Assembly: GCF_003627965.1 (NCBI RefSeq)
Contig: NZ_RBWE01000001.1
Location: forward strand, 2,623,330-2,687,329
DNA from: Desulfofundulus salinus
GTDB lineage: Bacteria > Bacillota > Desulfotomaculia > Desulfotomaculales > Desulfovirgulaceae
Length of the DNA: 64,000 bases
Reading direction: 5' to 3'
This document shows, piece after piece, positions 19,395 to 28,346 of this stretch (position 1 is its first letter; every line of letters begins with the position of its first letter). A program made the position numbers and the translations under genes. The notes beneath the pieces were generated by a model, which saw only the letters and a list, made by a program, of their open reading frames with translations, was not told the DNA's origin and ran no database searches.

Positions 19395-19917
19395 ATGAGA
19401 CCTCACGCGCCCAAAAAACACCAAAAATCAAGCTAAAGGAGTGTGAGGTCTCATGCTAAATATTCGCCAAATAGTGGGTGCAGTCCTTCTTTTCGTTAAG
19501 GGTCTGATTGAATTACTTGGTGGGTGTAAGGACTTCTATGAACTTGAAAAAGGTATCCATGAGCTTTGTCAGAAAGTCTGCAACCAAATACCTGGGCACT
19601 GGAACAGCTCGATACCCGCCTGATGAATGAACGTGACCGGAGCACCTGGAGGGTGGTCGGGTTTCGGGATAAAACAGCCATCAGCACCTTTGGGGAATTT
19701 CCCTACAAAAGGCGCCTGTACAACAACAAGAAAACCGGGGAAACCAGCTTCTTTTTGGATGAGCTGTTGGGCTGGCCGGAGCGGGCCACGATTACCCCTC
19801 GCCTGAAAGAACCCTGTTCCCCGGAGCCGCCCCGTCGGTGGGTTTGTCTGACCACCTGCGGGGTGGATGTCAAGGCCGCTGCCTTGAAGCTAGTGTTTTT
19901 GAGCGGTGAGGTCTCAT
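19395..19917 (+). mobile_element. ISLre2-family insertion sequence remnant
   Basis: An ATG at 19453 opens MLNIRQIVGAVLLFVKGLIE and FYELEKGIHELCQKVC, the start of UPF0236/ISLre2 transposases. A frameshift near 19590-19600 leads to LDTRLMNERDRSTWRVVGFRDK, KRRLYNNKKTGETSFFLDELLG, and a large internal deletion leaves only a short tail. The 12-bp end ATGAGACCTCAC (19395-19406) is matched inverted at 19906-19917. A third, inverted copy sits at 19443-19454 overlapping the transposase start. About 1 kb of a normal element is missing, so it cannot move by itself. Confidence 0.75.
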
Positions 19918-20118
19918 AACGGGAAAAATTTTTGTGGAGATACCTACTAGATCTTGACACGGACCCGGTACTCTATGGACGAACTCAATAGGGTCTTAAA
20001 ATCCGGCCAATTGACTGACGGTGGCGCCAATAGTAGAATTTGAACCTCATCTGCCTCACTGGGACACTCTCACTGTCAGCTTAGTTAAGTCTGGTGGATT
20101 AAATGTAGTGAAGGGAGG
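19918..20118. other. Intergenic region right of the IS remnant
   Basis: No gene or repeat recognised. It carries the AGGGAGG ribosome site of the next gene at its right end. Confidence 0.4.
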
Positions 20119-20559
20119 GTGGTTGCCATTTCTAAGAAACGCCTGTTTGCTGGGATAGCAGTTTTGGTCCTGGTATTACTAGGTGGTCTTACTTGGCAAG
20201 CCCTGTTCACAAGTCGAGATGTATCCCTGACTTACCACAAGCCATACTCTGAGCTAAAAGACGAATTACTGTATGCCCGCATTATCGATATGACCAGTAA
20301 CGCACACGAGACAGTTGGGCTCATAAGGGACAAAGAGAAGCTCGTTGAAATAGTCAGGGGTTTTGATAAACTCAAAGCAGCCACCAGTAGCGAGGACTCT
20401 CCCTCATATAACGGCAAAACCTACGTTATTACTATATGGCGAGAAGGGAATTCCGTAAGTTATGTAGTTAAGGAGGCGAATTCGCAATATTACTACGTTA
20501 GCCCCGATTTGAAGCACTGGGAAATGCCTGCAGAATTAGTTAAGTTATTGGAACTTTAG
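20119..20559 (+). CDS. Membrane-anchored hypothetical protein
   Basis: About 146 aa: a basic start, one transmembrane helix (~residues 8-28), then a ~115-residue extracytoplasmic domain with alternating beta and helix that I do not recognise. Lower GC than its neighbours suggests acquired DNA. The GTG at 20119 overlaps the AAGGGAGG ribosome site, which is too close; an ATT eight bases past that site (20128) is a possible unusual start. It lies alone between the IS remnant and sdpI. Confidence 0.55.
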   Translation: MVAISKKRLFAGIAVLVLVLLGGLTWQALFTSRDVSLTYHKPYSELKDELLYARIIDMTSNAHETVGLIRDKEKLVEIVRGFDKLKAATSSEDSPSYNGKTYVITIWREGNSVSYVVKEANSQYYYVSPDLKHWEMPAELVKLLEL

Positions 20560-20623
20560 ACCAGCAATCCACCACCGCCCGCCCTATTCGCCGCCGGTCA
20601 CTCATCCCTCCCGGCAAGAGAGA

Positions 20624-21307
20624 CTAGTTCCTCAGCCGCCTGAAAATAGCGTACGAGTAGATCACCGGCGCCAGCCCCATCACACCCACGCACGCGAAAA
20701 ACACGTACGCGCCTGCGGGCGAACGCACCGGTGCCAGAACGAGACAGATCAGACCGCCCAGCACCCACACTTTGGCCGCGAGGCGGTGGGTGCGCCGCCA
20801 GACCTCCGTGCTGGCCATGGTCCAGGGTGTCCGGATGCCGACAAAGAAATTGGGTTGTACCTGTCCCATAACATTGCCAACGGCGACAAAGAGGAGAGCA
20901 ACGCCGCTTTTAACCAGCAGGCCTATATCCAAGCCGTACCCGAGGGCTGCCGCCGTAGCCGCAGCGTAGATGCCGGCCATAAAGAGCACCAGGCTCCAGC
21001 GCAGCAACCGGTAAACACCACCAAAACGGGCGTAATTCTCGCGCCACGGGTCGACCAAGGGCATCACCAGCATCAGCGCGTAAAGGCCACAAGTTAAAAG
21101 CGGTGCGAAGAAGGCCCCATAGGCCCGCGAGCCGTAGCGGTCCACCTCGCCCCGGATGTTCCAGTGAACGGGCACCTGCTCCGGAAGCATAGGGTAAAAA
21201 AGAAATCCCGCAATAATGAGCCCGGCCAGGATCACCCACAGCGGCCAGTCCGGCTTTAAGGTCTCCCAGGTGAGGGAATAACCTTCCCTCTTATTTTCCT
21301 CCCGCAC
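20624..21307 (-). CDS. sdpI: SdpI-family immunity protein (DUF1648-SdpI)
   Basis: 227-aa membrane protein with about six helices. The N-terminal DUF1648 part has LPEQVPVHWNIRGEVDRYGSR. The C-terminal SdpI part has the PNFFVGIRTPWTMASTEVWRRTHRLAAKVW signature split over two helices. In Bacillus subtilis SdpI protects against the SdpC killing peptide and sequesters the repressor SdpR at the membrane. The gene overlaps the upstream sdpR-like gene by 52 bp and starts with GTG after a GGAAGGTGG sequence. No sdpABC toxin genes are in the window. Confidence 0.87.
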   Translation of the reverse strand: MREENKREGYSLTWETLKPDWPLWVILAGLIIAGFLFYPMLPEQVPVHWNIRGEVDRYGSRAYGAFFAPLLTCGLYALMLVMPLVDPWRENYARFGGVYRLLRWSLVLFMAGIYAAATAAALGYGLDIGLLVKSGVALLFVAVGNVMGQVQPNFFVGIRTPWTMASTEVWRRTHRLAAKVWVLGGLICLVLAPVRSPAGAYVFFACVGVMGLAPVIYSYAIFRRLRN

Positions 21308-21642
21308 GATTTACCACCTTCCCGTTCATCCCCACCGGCTTTCCGCTTCCTGACCGCCTTACCCGCTTCCTTTCGCCCCTTCCCCTCCATAACCGCCAGA
21401 AACCAGGCCGCCGTCTCCTGGAAAACGGTCGTGTTCAGGGAGTAGTAAACGTGCTGGCCCTTCCGGTAGTCCTGCACCAGGTTGGCCTGCTTGAGCACGC
21501 CCAGGTGGTGGGAGATGGTCGGCTTGGTCAGGTCGAACCGTCCGGCGATTTCCCCCGCCGTGCGGTCGCCTTCCCGCAGGAGCCGCAGGATTTCCCGCCG
21601 CGTTTCGTCCGCCAGCGCTTTAAAAACCAAACTTAACATCAT
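21256..21642 (-). CDS. sdpR: SdpR-like ArsR-family repressor
   Basis: 128-aa winged-helix protein: FKALADETRREILRLLREGDRTAGEIAGRF, the recognition helix LTKPTISHHLGVLKQANLV, and the wing RKGQHVYYSLN. There are no metal-binding cysteines, as in SdpR. The last ~40 residues are basic and lie mostly in the overlap with sdpI, so they may be an extension. In the known system SdpR represses its own operon until SdpI binds it. An AT-rich repeated region upstream is the likely operator. Confidence 0.87.
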   Translation of the reverse strand: MMLSLVFKALADETRREILRLLREGDRTAGEIAGRFDLTKPTISHHLGVLKQANLVQDYRKGQHVYYSLNTTVFQETAAWFLAVMEGKGRKEAGKAVRKRKAGGDEREGGKSCGRKIRGKVIPSPGRP

Positions 21643-21670
21643 TGTCCACCTGCCAGCCGCGCAAACGGCT

Positions 21671-21712
21671 ATTTATATTTAGATATTTAGAAAAACATCT
21701 AACTATCCACCA
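21671..21712 (-). promoter_or_regulatory. AT-rich repeated promoter/operator of sdpR-sdpI
   Basis: On the minus strand TTAGATG, TCTAAATA and TCTAAATA again occur within 40 bp directly upstream of sdpR, in DNA much richer in AT than its surroundings. This fits a promoter with repeated binding sites for the ArsR-type repressor. Confidence 0.4.
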
Positions 21713-22445
21713 GCACCAATCTACCATACCGCAGAGACAATTGCAATACTAAGCCTGCCCCGCAGGAGTAGCATTCCGAATTCGGCGGTTCGCGGTTTGT
21801 GGTACTTAGGTAAGCGCGTCGGCCTCTCGACCGGCCGCCCTTCTCAACGCGGACGCTCCGGTTAATTAGCACTTCCACCTTTACAAAACAAAATAAACGC
21901 CCAGGGGCGCTTTAAATCCTTACAAAATTCCTAATCCCGCCCCGCAAACCGGGATTCCACCCACCGGCAACCGGGGCAAACCCAGACTTGGAGCGGTTCC
22001 TCGATGCCGCCCAGGAAGGCCAGAAACCGGGCAGTTCCGCCGGGTCGGATACGCCGACCGCTAAGCCCACCAGGGAAAGGACGCCAAGGGGATGATCAGT
22101 AGTAAGAGAGCAATTCTGGTCTCCGGGTCGGCAGGCGCCAGGGCGAATTTCTCCTCTGCCGCCGGGTGCAGCTTTTCTGATCCGGCCACAAGCATCTCTC
22201 CTGCCTTCACCACGCTCAAGTGCTGCAGGGGCAGAAGCGCGGCAGACCCAACAGGGCAGCCGCGCCGGCTATGGTGGTGCCGTAAAAAATCGCCGGGCAC
22301 CCAGCCAGGCGGCAAACTGCCTGAATTCGTCCCGGCTCATGTTCCTTAACCCGCCGGCCAGTTTCCACAGGACATGAGGCGGGGCCGGGGAGCTCGATAA
22401 GTTAATAAGTTAAGTGCCTGGCACCGTACTTCTGGAATGGATTAC
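21713..22445. other. Degenerate region with scattered coding remnants
   Basis: On the minus strand from about 22345, fragments in shifting frames read MSRDEFRQFAAWLGARRFF, then KAGEMLVAGSEKLHPAAEEK with a hydrophobic stretch, and finally VWVCPGCRWVESRFAG to a TAG near 21934. They could be one decayed gene for a membrane protein with a CxxC zinc ribbon. No family assigned. The left part (21713-21930) shows nothing. A GTGCCtGGCAC-type palindrome is at about 22411-22423. Confidence 0.35.
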
Positions 22446-23192
22446 TTAAATGCGCAGGCCTTTTTCCACCTTGTCCAGGTGGTCAAACATGGCCCGGCGG
22501 GCGTCCTGATCCCGGCCTTCTTTAATGGCCAGGAAAATGGCCTTGTGCTCGTTTAACAAGCGCTGGGGCGTGCCGGGCGTCATATAAAGCTGCATGCGGG
22601 CCGTACGCAGCACTCTCTGCATGGTGCCGGCAATGGTGTTCATCAGTTCCACCAGCAGGGAATTGTGGGTGGCTTCCGCTATGGCATAGTGGAATTTCCA
22701 GTCGGCCTTTTCCCCCAGGTCCCCGGCTTTAATATCGGCCTCCATCTGGGCCAGGGCCTCCTCCATCTGGGCCAGCTCCTCCGGGGTATGCCTCAAAGCG
22801 GCCAGGCCCGCCGACTCTACCTCCAGTATCTTGCGCAATTCCATCAGTTCTTCCGTGGTGTCCCGGTCCATCATTAACACCAGCGAGAGGACGTTGATCA
22901 GAGCCTGGGGTTCCACCCGCCGCACAAAGGTGCCCTCACCCGGCCGTATTTCCAGTATTCCCATGGCTTCCAGGGCACGGAAGGCTTCCCGTACCGCCGA
23001 ACGGCCCACCTGGAGTTTTTCGGCCAGCTCCTTCTCCGAGATCAGTTTATCCCCGGGATTTAATACACCTTCGGCAATTAATTGCTTCACCTGATCAATT
23101 ATTTCCTCGTAAATTTTCCTGGGCTTTATTGGTTTTAAGGCATCGTACACGGCCCCCACCTTCCCGCCTTTATCGTTTTCTGAAAGGGTCAC
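22446..23192 (-). CDS. FadR/GntR-family transcriptional regulator
   Basis: 248-aa regulator. The N-terminal GntR winged HTH (about residues 27-95) has IYEEIIDQVKQLIAEGVLNPGD, the recognition region VGRSAVREAFRALEAMGILEIRPGEGTFV, and the C-terminal FCD helical domain has FHYAIAEATHNSLLVELM with metal-binding histidines. FCD proteins usually sense organic acids. It lies 79 bp after nadC on the same strand and may be in the nad operon, but its targets are unknown. GTG at 23192 lacks a clear ribosome site; a GTG at residue 15 preceded by GGTGGGGG is an alternative. Confidence 0.88.
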   Translation of the reverse strand: MTLSENDKGGKVGAVYDALKPIKPRKIYEEIIDQVKQLIAEGVLNPGDKLISEKELAEKLQVGRSAVREAFRALEAMGILEIRPGEGTFVRRVEPQALINVLSLVLMMDRDTTEELMELRKILEVESAGLAALRHTPEELAQMEEALAQMEADIKAGDLGEKADWKFHYAIAEATHNSLLVELMNTIAGTMQRVLRTARMQLYMTPGTPQRLLNEHKAIFLAIKEGRDQDARRAMFDHLDKVEKGLRI

Positions 23193-23271
23193 TAAACTAT
23201 CCGGGCGGCGGTTGCCCCCTGTCTGCCCGGTGCAACGGGCGGGCTCCGTCCTTATTCATTTTGTAGTTATT

Positions 23272-24117
23272 CTACAGGGGCTTCATTTCTCCTACATCCA
23301 GGCTGATGTCCAGCGACCGGGCGGAATGGGTAAGCGCACCCAGGGAAATGAAGTCCACTCCCGTGCGGGCAACCTCCACAATGTTCTGCTCGTTAATCCT
23401 CCCCGAAGCCTCCAGGTAAGCACGGCCGGCTGCAAGCTCCACCGCCCGGGTCATGGTGGGAATATCCATGTTATCCAGCATGATGATGTCGGCCCCGGCG
23501 GCAAGGGCCTCTTCTACTCCGGTCAAATCTTCAACCTCAACTTCCACCTTCATGGTATGGGGTATGTTGGCCCTGGCCAGCTCTACCGCCCGGGTGATGC
23601 TCCCGGCCACCTTGATGTGGTTATCCTTGATCAAAACGGCGTCGTACAGACCAAAGCGGTGGTTGAGGGCACCCCCCACCCGCACGGCGTACTTTTCCAG
23701 GATGCGCAAACCGGGGGTAGTTTTGCGGGTGTCCACTATTTTGGCCTTGAACTCCCGGATGAGTTCCACCAGCCGGGCGGTATAAGTGGCAATGCCCGAC
23801 ATGCGCTGCAGAAGGTTTAAGGCTACCCGCTCGCCGCTCAAAATGGCCCGGGCCTCCCCCTCCACCCGGGCCAGGAGCTGTCCGGCCTGGACTCTTTCCC
23901 CTTCCCGCACCCGAATTTGAAAGGAAATGTGCGGTGAAAGACGGCGGAAAACGGCCCCGGCCACGGGCAGGCCGGCCACCACTCCCGGTTCTTTGGCATG
24001 AATAAACCCGATGGTGGTGTAATCCGGTGGTACGATGCTGTTGGTGGTTACATCGCCGGTGCCTATATCCTCCTTGAGCACCCGGTCGATCAGATCTTCT
24101 AGAACGATGTTCTGCAT
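23272..24117 (-). CDS. nadC: Nicotinate-nucleotide pyrophosphorylase (quinolinate phosphoribosyltransferase)
   Basis: 281-aa NadC, turning quinolinate and PRPP into nicotinate mononucleotide. Family motifs are LKEDIGTGDVTTNSIV at the N-terminus, the core SGERVALNLLQRMSGIAT, DTRKTTPGLRILEKYAVRVGGALNHRFGL, VLIKDNH and VEVEVEDL. Length is normal. It follows nadB and nadA on the same strand, completing de novo synthesis from aspartate. Confidence 0.97.
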   Translation of the reverse strand: MQNIVLEDLIDRVLKEDIGTGDVTTNSIVPPDYTTIGFIHAKEPGVVAGLPVAGAVFRRLSPHISFQIRVREGERVQAGQLLARVEGEARAILSGERVALNLLQRMSGIATYTARLVELIREFKAKIVDTRKTTPGLRILEKYAVRVGGALNHRFGLYDAVLIKDNHIKVAGSITRAVELARANIPHTMKVEVEVEDLTGVEEALAAGADIIMLDNMDIPTMTRAVELAAGRAYLEASGRINEQNIVEVARTGVDFISLGALTHSARSLDISLDVGEMKPL

Positions 24118-24215
24118 GCCTCATCCCCCTTTGAATGAACCGCACCCTGCTTTGGCCGGGCAGTTGAGTTGCAGTCCCTTATTACATCCTTAAAATTATA
24201 TATGAGCCAAACCTC

Positions 24216-25796
24216 TTAGCGGCGCAGGATAACATGCTTCAGCCACAAGTCCCGGGGTTGGGGGTAATCCAAACGGTAATGGCCTCCCCGGCTTTCCGTA
24301 CGGATCAGCGCTGCCTGGGCAACCAGCTGCCCAACCGCAAGCATATTCCACACTTCCATTTCCTCTATGCTCCGGGCCCGGTATCCGGCCAGGTACGACC
24401 AATCCTCAAAGAAGGCCAGGGCCTTTTCCAGGCCTTCCGCCGTACGGACGGGCCCCACATATTTCCCCATCACACTTTGTATTTCCTGACGCAAACGAGC
24501 TGCATCCACTTCAGGGGAACCGGCCAGTTCATGGCAGGAAAATTCCGGATGTCCATGGCGTCGCGGGGGCAGGCTGTTCACCCGCTCCACAATGCGACCT
24601 CCGAAAACCAGGCCGTCCAGCAGGGAATTGCTGGCCAGGCGGTTGGCGCCGTGTACTCCCTGGCAGGCCACCTCGCCGCAGGCGTAGAGCCCCTCAATAC
24701 TGGTTTCCCCATAAAGGTTGGTTTTTACTCCTCCCATCATGTAGTGGGCCGCCGGAGCCACGGGAATGGGGTCTTTGGTGACATCCAGCCCGTAAGAGGA
24801 GCAGGTGCGGCTGATGGTGGGGAAACGCTGCTGGACCATGGCCGGGTCCAGGTGGGAAAGGTCGAGGAAAACCCTGTCTGATGCGGTACTGCCCATCTCC
24901 TTGAGCATGGCCCGCACCACCACGTCCCGGGGAGCCAGTTCCGCCAGTTCGTGATAACGGGGCATAAACCGTTCTCCGTAACGGTTCCGCAGGTAAGCAC
25001 CCTCGCCCCGCACGGCTTCGGAAATAAGAAAGGGAGGTGCTCCCGGCAGGCTCAAGACGGTGGGGTGGAATTGAATGAATTCCATATCCATAACTTCCGC
25101 GCCAGCCCGCCAGGCCATGGCAATACCGTCCCCTGTGGCCACCAAGGGATTGGTGCTGTGTTCAAAAAGCTGGCCCAGCCCGCCGGTGGCCAGAACCACC
25201 GCCCTGCCCCAGAAGACCTTGAGCTCCCCCGAGGAGCCGTCCAGGGCGAGCACGCCGTAACAGGTGTTATCCTGTACCAGAAGGTCCACCGCAAAATGGT
25301 TTTCCCGCACCTCAATATTTGGAGCCAGGCGTGCCTGCCCGGAAAGCACCCGCTGGATTTCCGCCCCCGTGGCATCCCCGGCAGCATGGAGAATGCGCCT
25401 CCGGCTGTGGGCCCCTTCCCGGGTAAGGGCCAGTTGACCGTTTTCCCGGTCAAACTGCGCCCCCATCTCGATCAACTCCCGCACCCTGCCGGGGCCCTCA
25501 TTGACCAGCACACTCACCGCCTCGGGATCACAAAGCCCCGCCCCAGCGGCCAGGGTATCCTTTAGATGCAGGGCCGGAGAATCGGAATGACCCAGGGCGG
25601 CGGCAATACCTCCCTGGGCCTTATCGGTGTTGCTATCCTCCATGGTGTACTTGGTCAGCACTACCACCCGCCGGTTGAGACGGCTGGCTGCGTACGCAGT
25701 ATACAACCCGGCTATACCACTGCCCAGGATTACATAGTCCCAATTTTCCTGGGGCAGCTGCCGGGTATCGAAGTTGACCAGATATCTGCCGGTCAA
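24216..25796 (-). CDS. nadB: L-aspartate oxidase
   Basis: 526-aa flavoprotein oxidising aspartate to iminoaspartate. The FAD motif is GSGIAGLYTAYAASRL near the N-terminus. SNTDKAQGGIAAAL, HRRILHAAGDATG-like and the succinate-dehydrogenase-type EFIQFHPT follow, with YACGEVACQGVHGANRLASNSLLDGLVFG near residue 380. Helical C-terminal domain present. The TTG start is supported by AGGAGGG eight bases upstream. It lies 21 bp after nadA. Confidence 0.96.
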   Translation of the reverse strand: MTGRYLVNFDTRQLPQENWDYVILGSGIAGLYTAYAASRLNRRVVVLTKYTMEDSNTDKAQGGIAAALGHSDSPALHLKDTLAAGAGLCDPEAVSVLVNEGPGRVRELIEMGAQFDRENGQLALTREGAHSRRRILHAAGDATGAEIQRVLSGQARLAPNIEVRENHFAVDLLVQDNTCYGVLALDGSSGELKVFWGRAVVLATGGLGQLFEHSTNPLVATGDGIAMAWRAGAEVMDMEFIQFHPTVLSLPGAPPFLISEAVRGEGAYLRNRYGERFMPRYHELAELAPRDVVVRAMLKEMGSTASDRVFLDLSHLDPAMVQQRFPTISRTCSSYGLDVTKDPIPVAPAAHYMMGGVKTNLYGETSIEGLYACGEVACQGVHGANRLASNSLLDGLVFGGRIVERVNSLPPRRHGHPEFSCHELAGSPEVDAARLRQEIQSVMGKYVGPVRTAEGLEKALAFFEDWSYLAGYRARSIEEMEVWNMLAVGQLVAQAALIRTESRGGHYRLDYPQPRDLWLKHVILRR

Positions 25797-25817
25797 TTTT
25801 TGATCCCTCCTGTGGAA

Positions 25818-26741
25818 TCAGGTCACCGCCAGCATCCGTTCCAGGGAACGCAGTGCTTTTTCCCGGATCTCCGGCGGTACCGTCACCCGCGGCTCCAGGG
25901 TAACCAGTGCCCGGTGCACCTTTTCCAGGGTGGTGGCCTTCATGTTCGGACAAATTAACTTATCGGAAGCCAGGTAAAACTCCTTATCCGGGCATTGCTT
26001 GCGGAACTGGTGTAAAATACCTGTTTCCGTACAGACAATAAATTCCCTGGCGTCACTTTCCCGGGCAAAGCGGATCATACCCGTGGTGCTGGCCACGGCA
26101 TCAGCCAGGTCAATCACTTCCGGGCGGCATTCCGGGTGGACCAGCACCAAAGCGTTGGGATGGGCTTCCCTGGCGGCCAGCACATCTTCAGCAAACAGTT
26201 TGTCGTGGGTGTTGCAATAACCCTCCCAGAGGTGAATTTTCCGCCCCGTCTGCCTGGCCACGTATTGCCCCAGGTTCTCATCGGGGATGAAAAGTACCGG
26301 CCGGTCCTCCGGCAGCGAGGAAACAATCTTCACCGCATTGGCACTGGTGCAGCACACGTCGCTTTCGGCCTTAACGGCGGCCGAGGTATTCACATAGCAG
26401 ACTACTATGACCCCGGGGATTTCCTTTTTCCTCTCCCGCAGGGCTTCCACGGTCACCATATCGGCCATGGGACAGCCGGCTTTGATCTCGGGCAGGAGCA
26501 CAATTTTGTCGGGAGACAAAATGGCCGCACTTTCGGCCATGAAGTGGACGCCGCAAAAAACAATGACTTCCGCGTCGGTTTTGGCGGCCTGCTGGGACAG
26601 TCCCAGAGAATCCCCCACAAAGTCGGCAATTTCCTGTACCTCCGGGCGCTGATAGACGTGGCTTAAAATTACAGCCCGTCGTTCTTTTTTCAATCGTTTA
26701 ATTTCTTCAGATAAGTAACGAATTTTATCTTCATTAGACAT
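25818..26741 (-). CDS. nadA: Quinolinate synthase A
   Basis: 307-aa [4Fe-4S] enzyme condensing iminoaspartate with dihydroxyacetone phosphate to quinolinate. Motifs: [74 protein letters not shown] and HPECRPEV. Cluster cysteines appear in FCGVHFM, HPECRPE and [15 protein letters not shown] precedes the ATG. First gene of nadA-nadB-nadC. Confidence 0.97.
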   Translation of the reverse strand: MSNEDKIRYLSEEIKRLKKERRAVILSHVYQRPEVQEIADFVGDSLGLSQQAAKTDAEVIVFCGVHFMAESAAILSPDKIVLLPEIKAGCPMADMVTVEALRERKKEIPGVIVVCYVNTSAAVKAESDVCCTSANAVKIVSSLPEDRPVLFIPDENLGQYVARQTGRKIHLWEGYCNTHDKLFAEDVLAAREAHPNALVLVHPECRPEVIDLADAVASTTGMIRFARESDAREFIVCTETGILHQFRKQCPDKEFYLASDKLICPNMKATTLEKVHRALVTLEPRVTVPPEIREKALRSLERMLAVT

Positions 26742-26994
26742 AGTTTCACTCCTTAACCGTTTAAACCATGACTATTCAGAGCAAAAACCACATCCTACCA
26801 TGGCGCCCACGGAAAAATAACCGCAAAAAGCAACCGAAAATGTCTACAATCATGAGATAATTCTAACCACAGGCGTTGAGAATTGTCAAGTGCCAGGTCG
26901 TTGCGGAAAATTTGACCCAAAACCGCCCTATACGGCGTTAGGGCGGGGTAAATTTGCTTTGTGCCGGGTCTTAACAACAAAAGGGGTGTCCGCT
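26742..26994. other. Intergenic region before nadA with a hairpin
   Basis: No gene. It carries the nadA promoter region on the minus strand, and a hairpin CGCCCTA/TAGGGCG (26926-26947) followed by GGGTAAATTT. The preceding TCAAGTGCCAGG word resembles the GTGCCTGGCAC palindrome near 22411. These may be small REP-like elements. Confidence 0.4.
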
Positions 26995-27378
26995 TTAGCC
27001 CACCTCTCCCGGTGCCTCCTCCCGCCGGATCTCCACCACCCGGTTCTGCCCGTCCACCATGACCACCGTGGGCGAAAAACCGGCCGCTTCCTCCGGGGTC
27101 ATCATGGCATAGGAAATGATAATGATCGTGTCCCCGGGCTGCACCAGCCGGGCGGCGGCACCGTTAAGACAGATGACGCCGGAATCCCGGGGCCCGCTGA
27201 TGACGTAGGTTTCAAACCGGGCCCCGTTGTTGTTGTTGACAACCTGCACCTTTTCGTGGGGTAAAATGCCGGCCGCTTCCAGCAGCGCCCGGTCAATGGT
27301 GATGCTGCCCATGTAGTTCAGGTTGGCGCCGGTTACAGTAGCCCGGTGAATTTTAGATTTGAAGAGCGTAATAAACAT
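26995..27378 (-). CDS. panD: Aspartate 1-decarboxylase
   Basis: 127-aa PanD precursor, making beta-alanine from aspartate. The self-cleavage site is the G-S in NYMGSITID at residues ~24-25, which leaves a pyruvoyl-bearing alpha chain. [23 protein letters not shown], the NG...RFETYVI segment and [20 protein letters not shown] are typical. It is the last gene of the pan operon, 87 bp after panC across a strong hairpin. Confidence 0.96.
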   Translation of the reverse strand: MFITLFKSKIHRATVTGANLNYMGSITIDRALLEAAGILPHEKVQVVNNNNGARFETYVISGPRDSGVICLNGAAARLVQPGDTIIIISYAMMTPEEAAGFSPTVVMVDGQNRVVEIRREEAPGEVG

Positions 27379-27412
27379 GCCAGCGTACCCCCTTCCCTTG
27401 AGGCGTTCGGCT

Positions 27413-27451
27413 TCCGGCCCGGCGGCCTTCTTCAGGTGGCGCCGGGCCGGA
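27413..27451 (-). repeat. Perfect 12-bp hairpin between panC and panD
   Basis: TCCGGCCCGGCG (27413-27424) and its exact complement (27440-27451) enclose a 15-nt loop. There is no T run, so it is more likely an RNA-stability or partial-termination element that lowers panD expression than a full terminator. Confidence 0.55.
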
Positions 27452-27465
27452 CAGAAACTTTAGAT

Positions 27466-28326
27466 CTACAGCACCCCATCCGGGCTGCCGAGCACAAGGT
27501 TATCAATTAACCGGGTAGAGCCAAAGCGTACGGCCAGGGCCAAAAGGACAGGCCCGTCAAGCCTGGACACCGGCTTCAAATCGGGAACTGACCGGATTTC
27601 CACGTAGTCGATCCGGGCCCGGGGCTCGGCGGCAATCATGCCGCGCACCAGTTCCACCAGCCGGCCTGCGTCCCGTTCCCCGGACTCGTAGGCCCGGCGG
27701 GCGGCATCCAAACTCCTGGGGAGCACGGCTGCTGCCCGCCTTTCCTCCGGGCTCAGGTAAACGTTGCGGGAACTCATGGCCAGGCCGTCTTCCTCCCGCA
27801 CCGTGGGCACCGTAACAATTTCCAGATCCATGTTCAGGTCTTCAACCATACGCCGGATTACCAGGGCCTGCTGGGCGTCTTTCTGACCGAAAAAGGCCCT
27901 GTCCGGGCGCACAATGTTGAACAGCTTGGTCACCACCGTGGCCACCCCCCGGAAGTGACCGGGCCGGGAAAGCCCGCAGAGGCATTCGGTGAGACCTTCG
28001 ACATCGACATGGGTGGCAAACCCGGATGGGTACATCTCCTCCACGGAAGGATGAAAGACCGCATCCACGCCCACTTCCCGCGCCAGGGACACATCCCGGT
28101 CCAGGTCCCGGGGGTAGCGGTCGTAATCCTCCCGCGGGCCGAACTGCAGCGGGTTGACGAAAATGCTGACCACCACCACATCACAGGCCTCTTTTGCCCG
28201 GCGCATGAGGGTGAGGTGACCCTCGTGGAAATAGCCCATGGTGGGGACAAATCCCACGGTCAGGCCCCGGGAACGAGCCTGGCGTACAAAATCCCGGATT
28301 TCTTTTATCGTGCGGCAGATGAGCAA
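27466..28326 (-). CDS. panC: Pantothenate synthetase (pantoate-beta-alanine ligase)
   Basis: 286-aa ligase joining pantoate and beta-alanine with ATP. The HIGH-type motif appears as FVPTMGYFHEGHL; then VVVSIFVNPLQFGPREDYDRYPRD, PGHFRGVATVVTKLFNIV, FFGQKDAQQ and EEDGLAMSSRNVYLSPEER with the KMSKS-like loop. TTG start with GGGGGAG upstream. It follows panB by 20 bp. Confidence 0.97.
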   Translation of the reverse strand: MLICRTIKEIRDFVRQARSRGLTVGFVPTMGYFHEGHLTLMRRAKEACDVVVVSIFVNPLQFGPREDYDRYPRDLDRDVSLAREVGVDAVFHPSVEEMYPSGFATHVDVEGLTECLCGLSRPGHFRGVATVVTKLFNIVRPDRAFFGQKDAQQALVIRRMVEDLNMDLEIVTVPTVREEDGLAMSSRNVYLSPEERRAAAVLPRSLDAARRAYESGERDAGRLVELVRGMIAAEPRARIDYVEIRSVPDLKPVSRLDGPVLLALAVRFGSTRLIDNLVLGSPDGVL

Positions 28327-28346
28327 GGGAACACTCCCCCTCTGGC

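Noticed and set aside
22411-22423. GTGCCtGGCAC palindrome as a REP element
   Set aside because: One good copy and one partial copy (near 26889) in the window and no RAYT transposase; noted in the region entries only.
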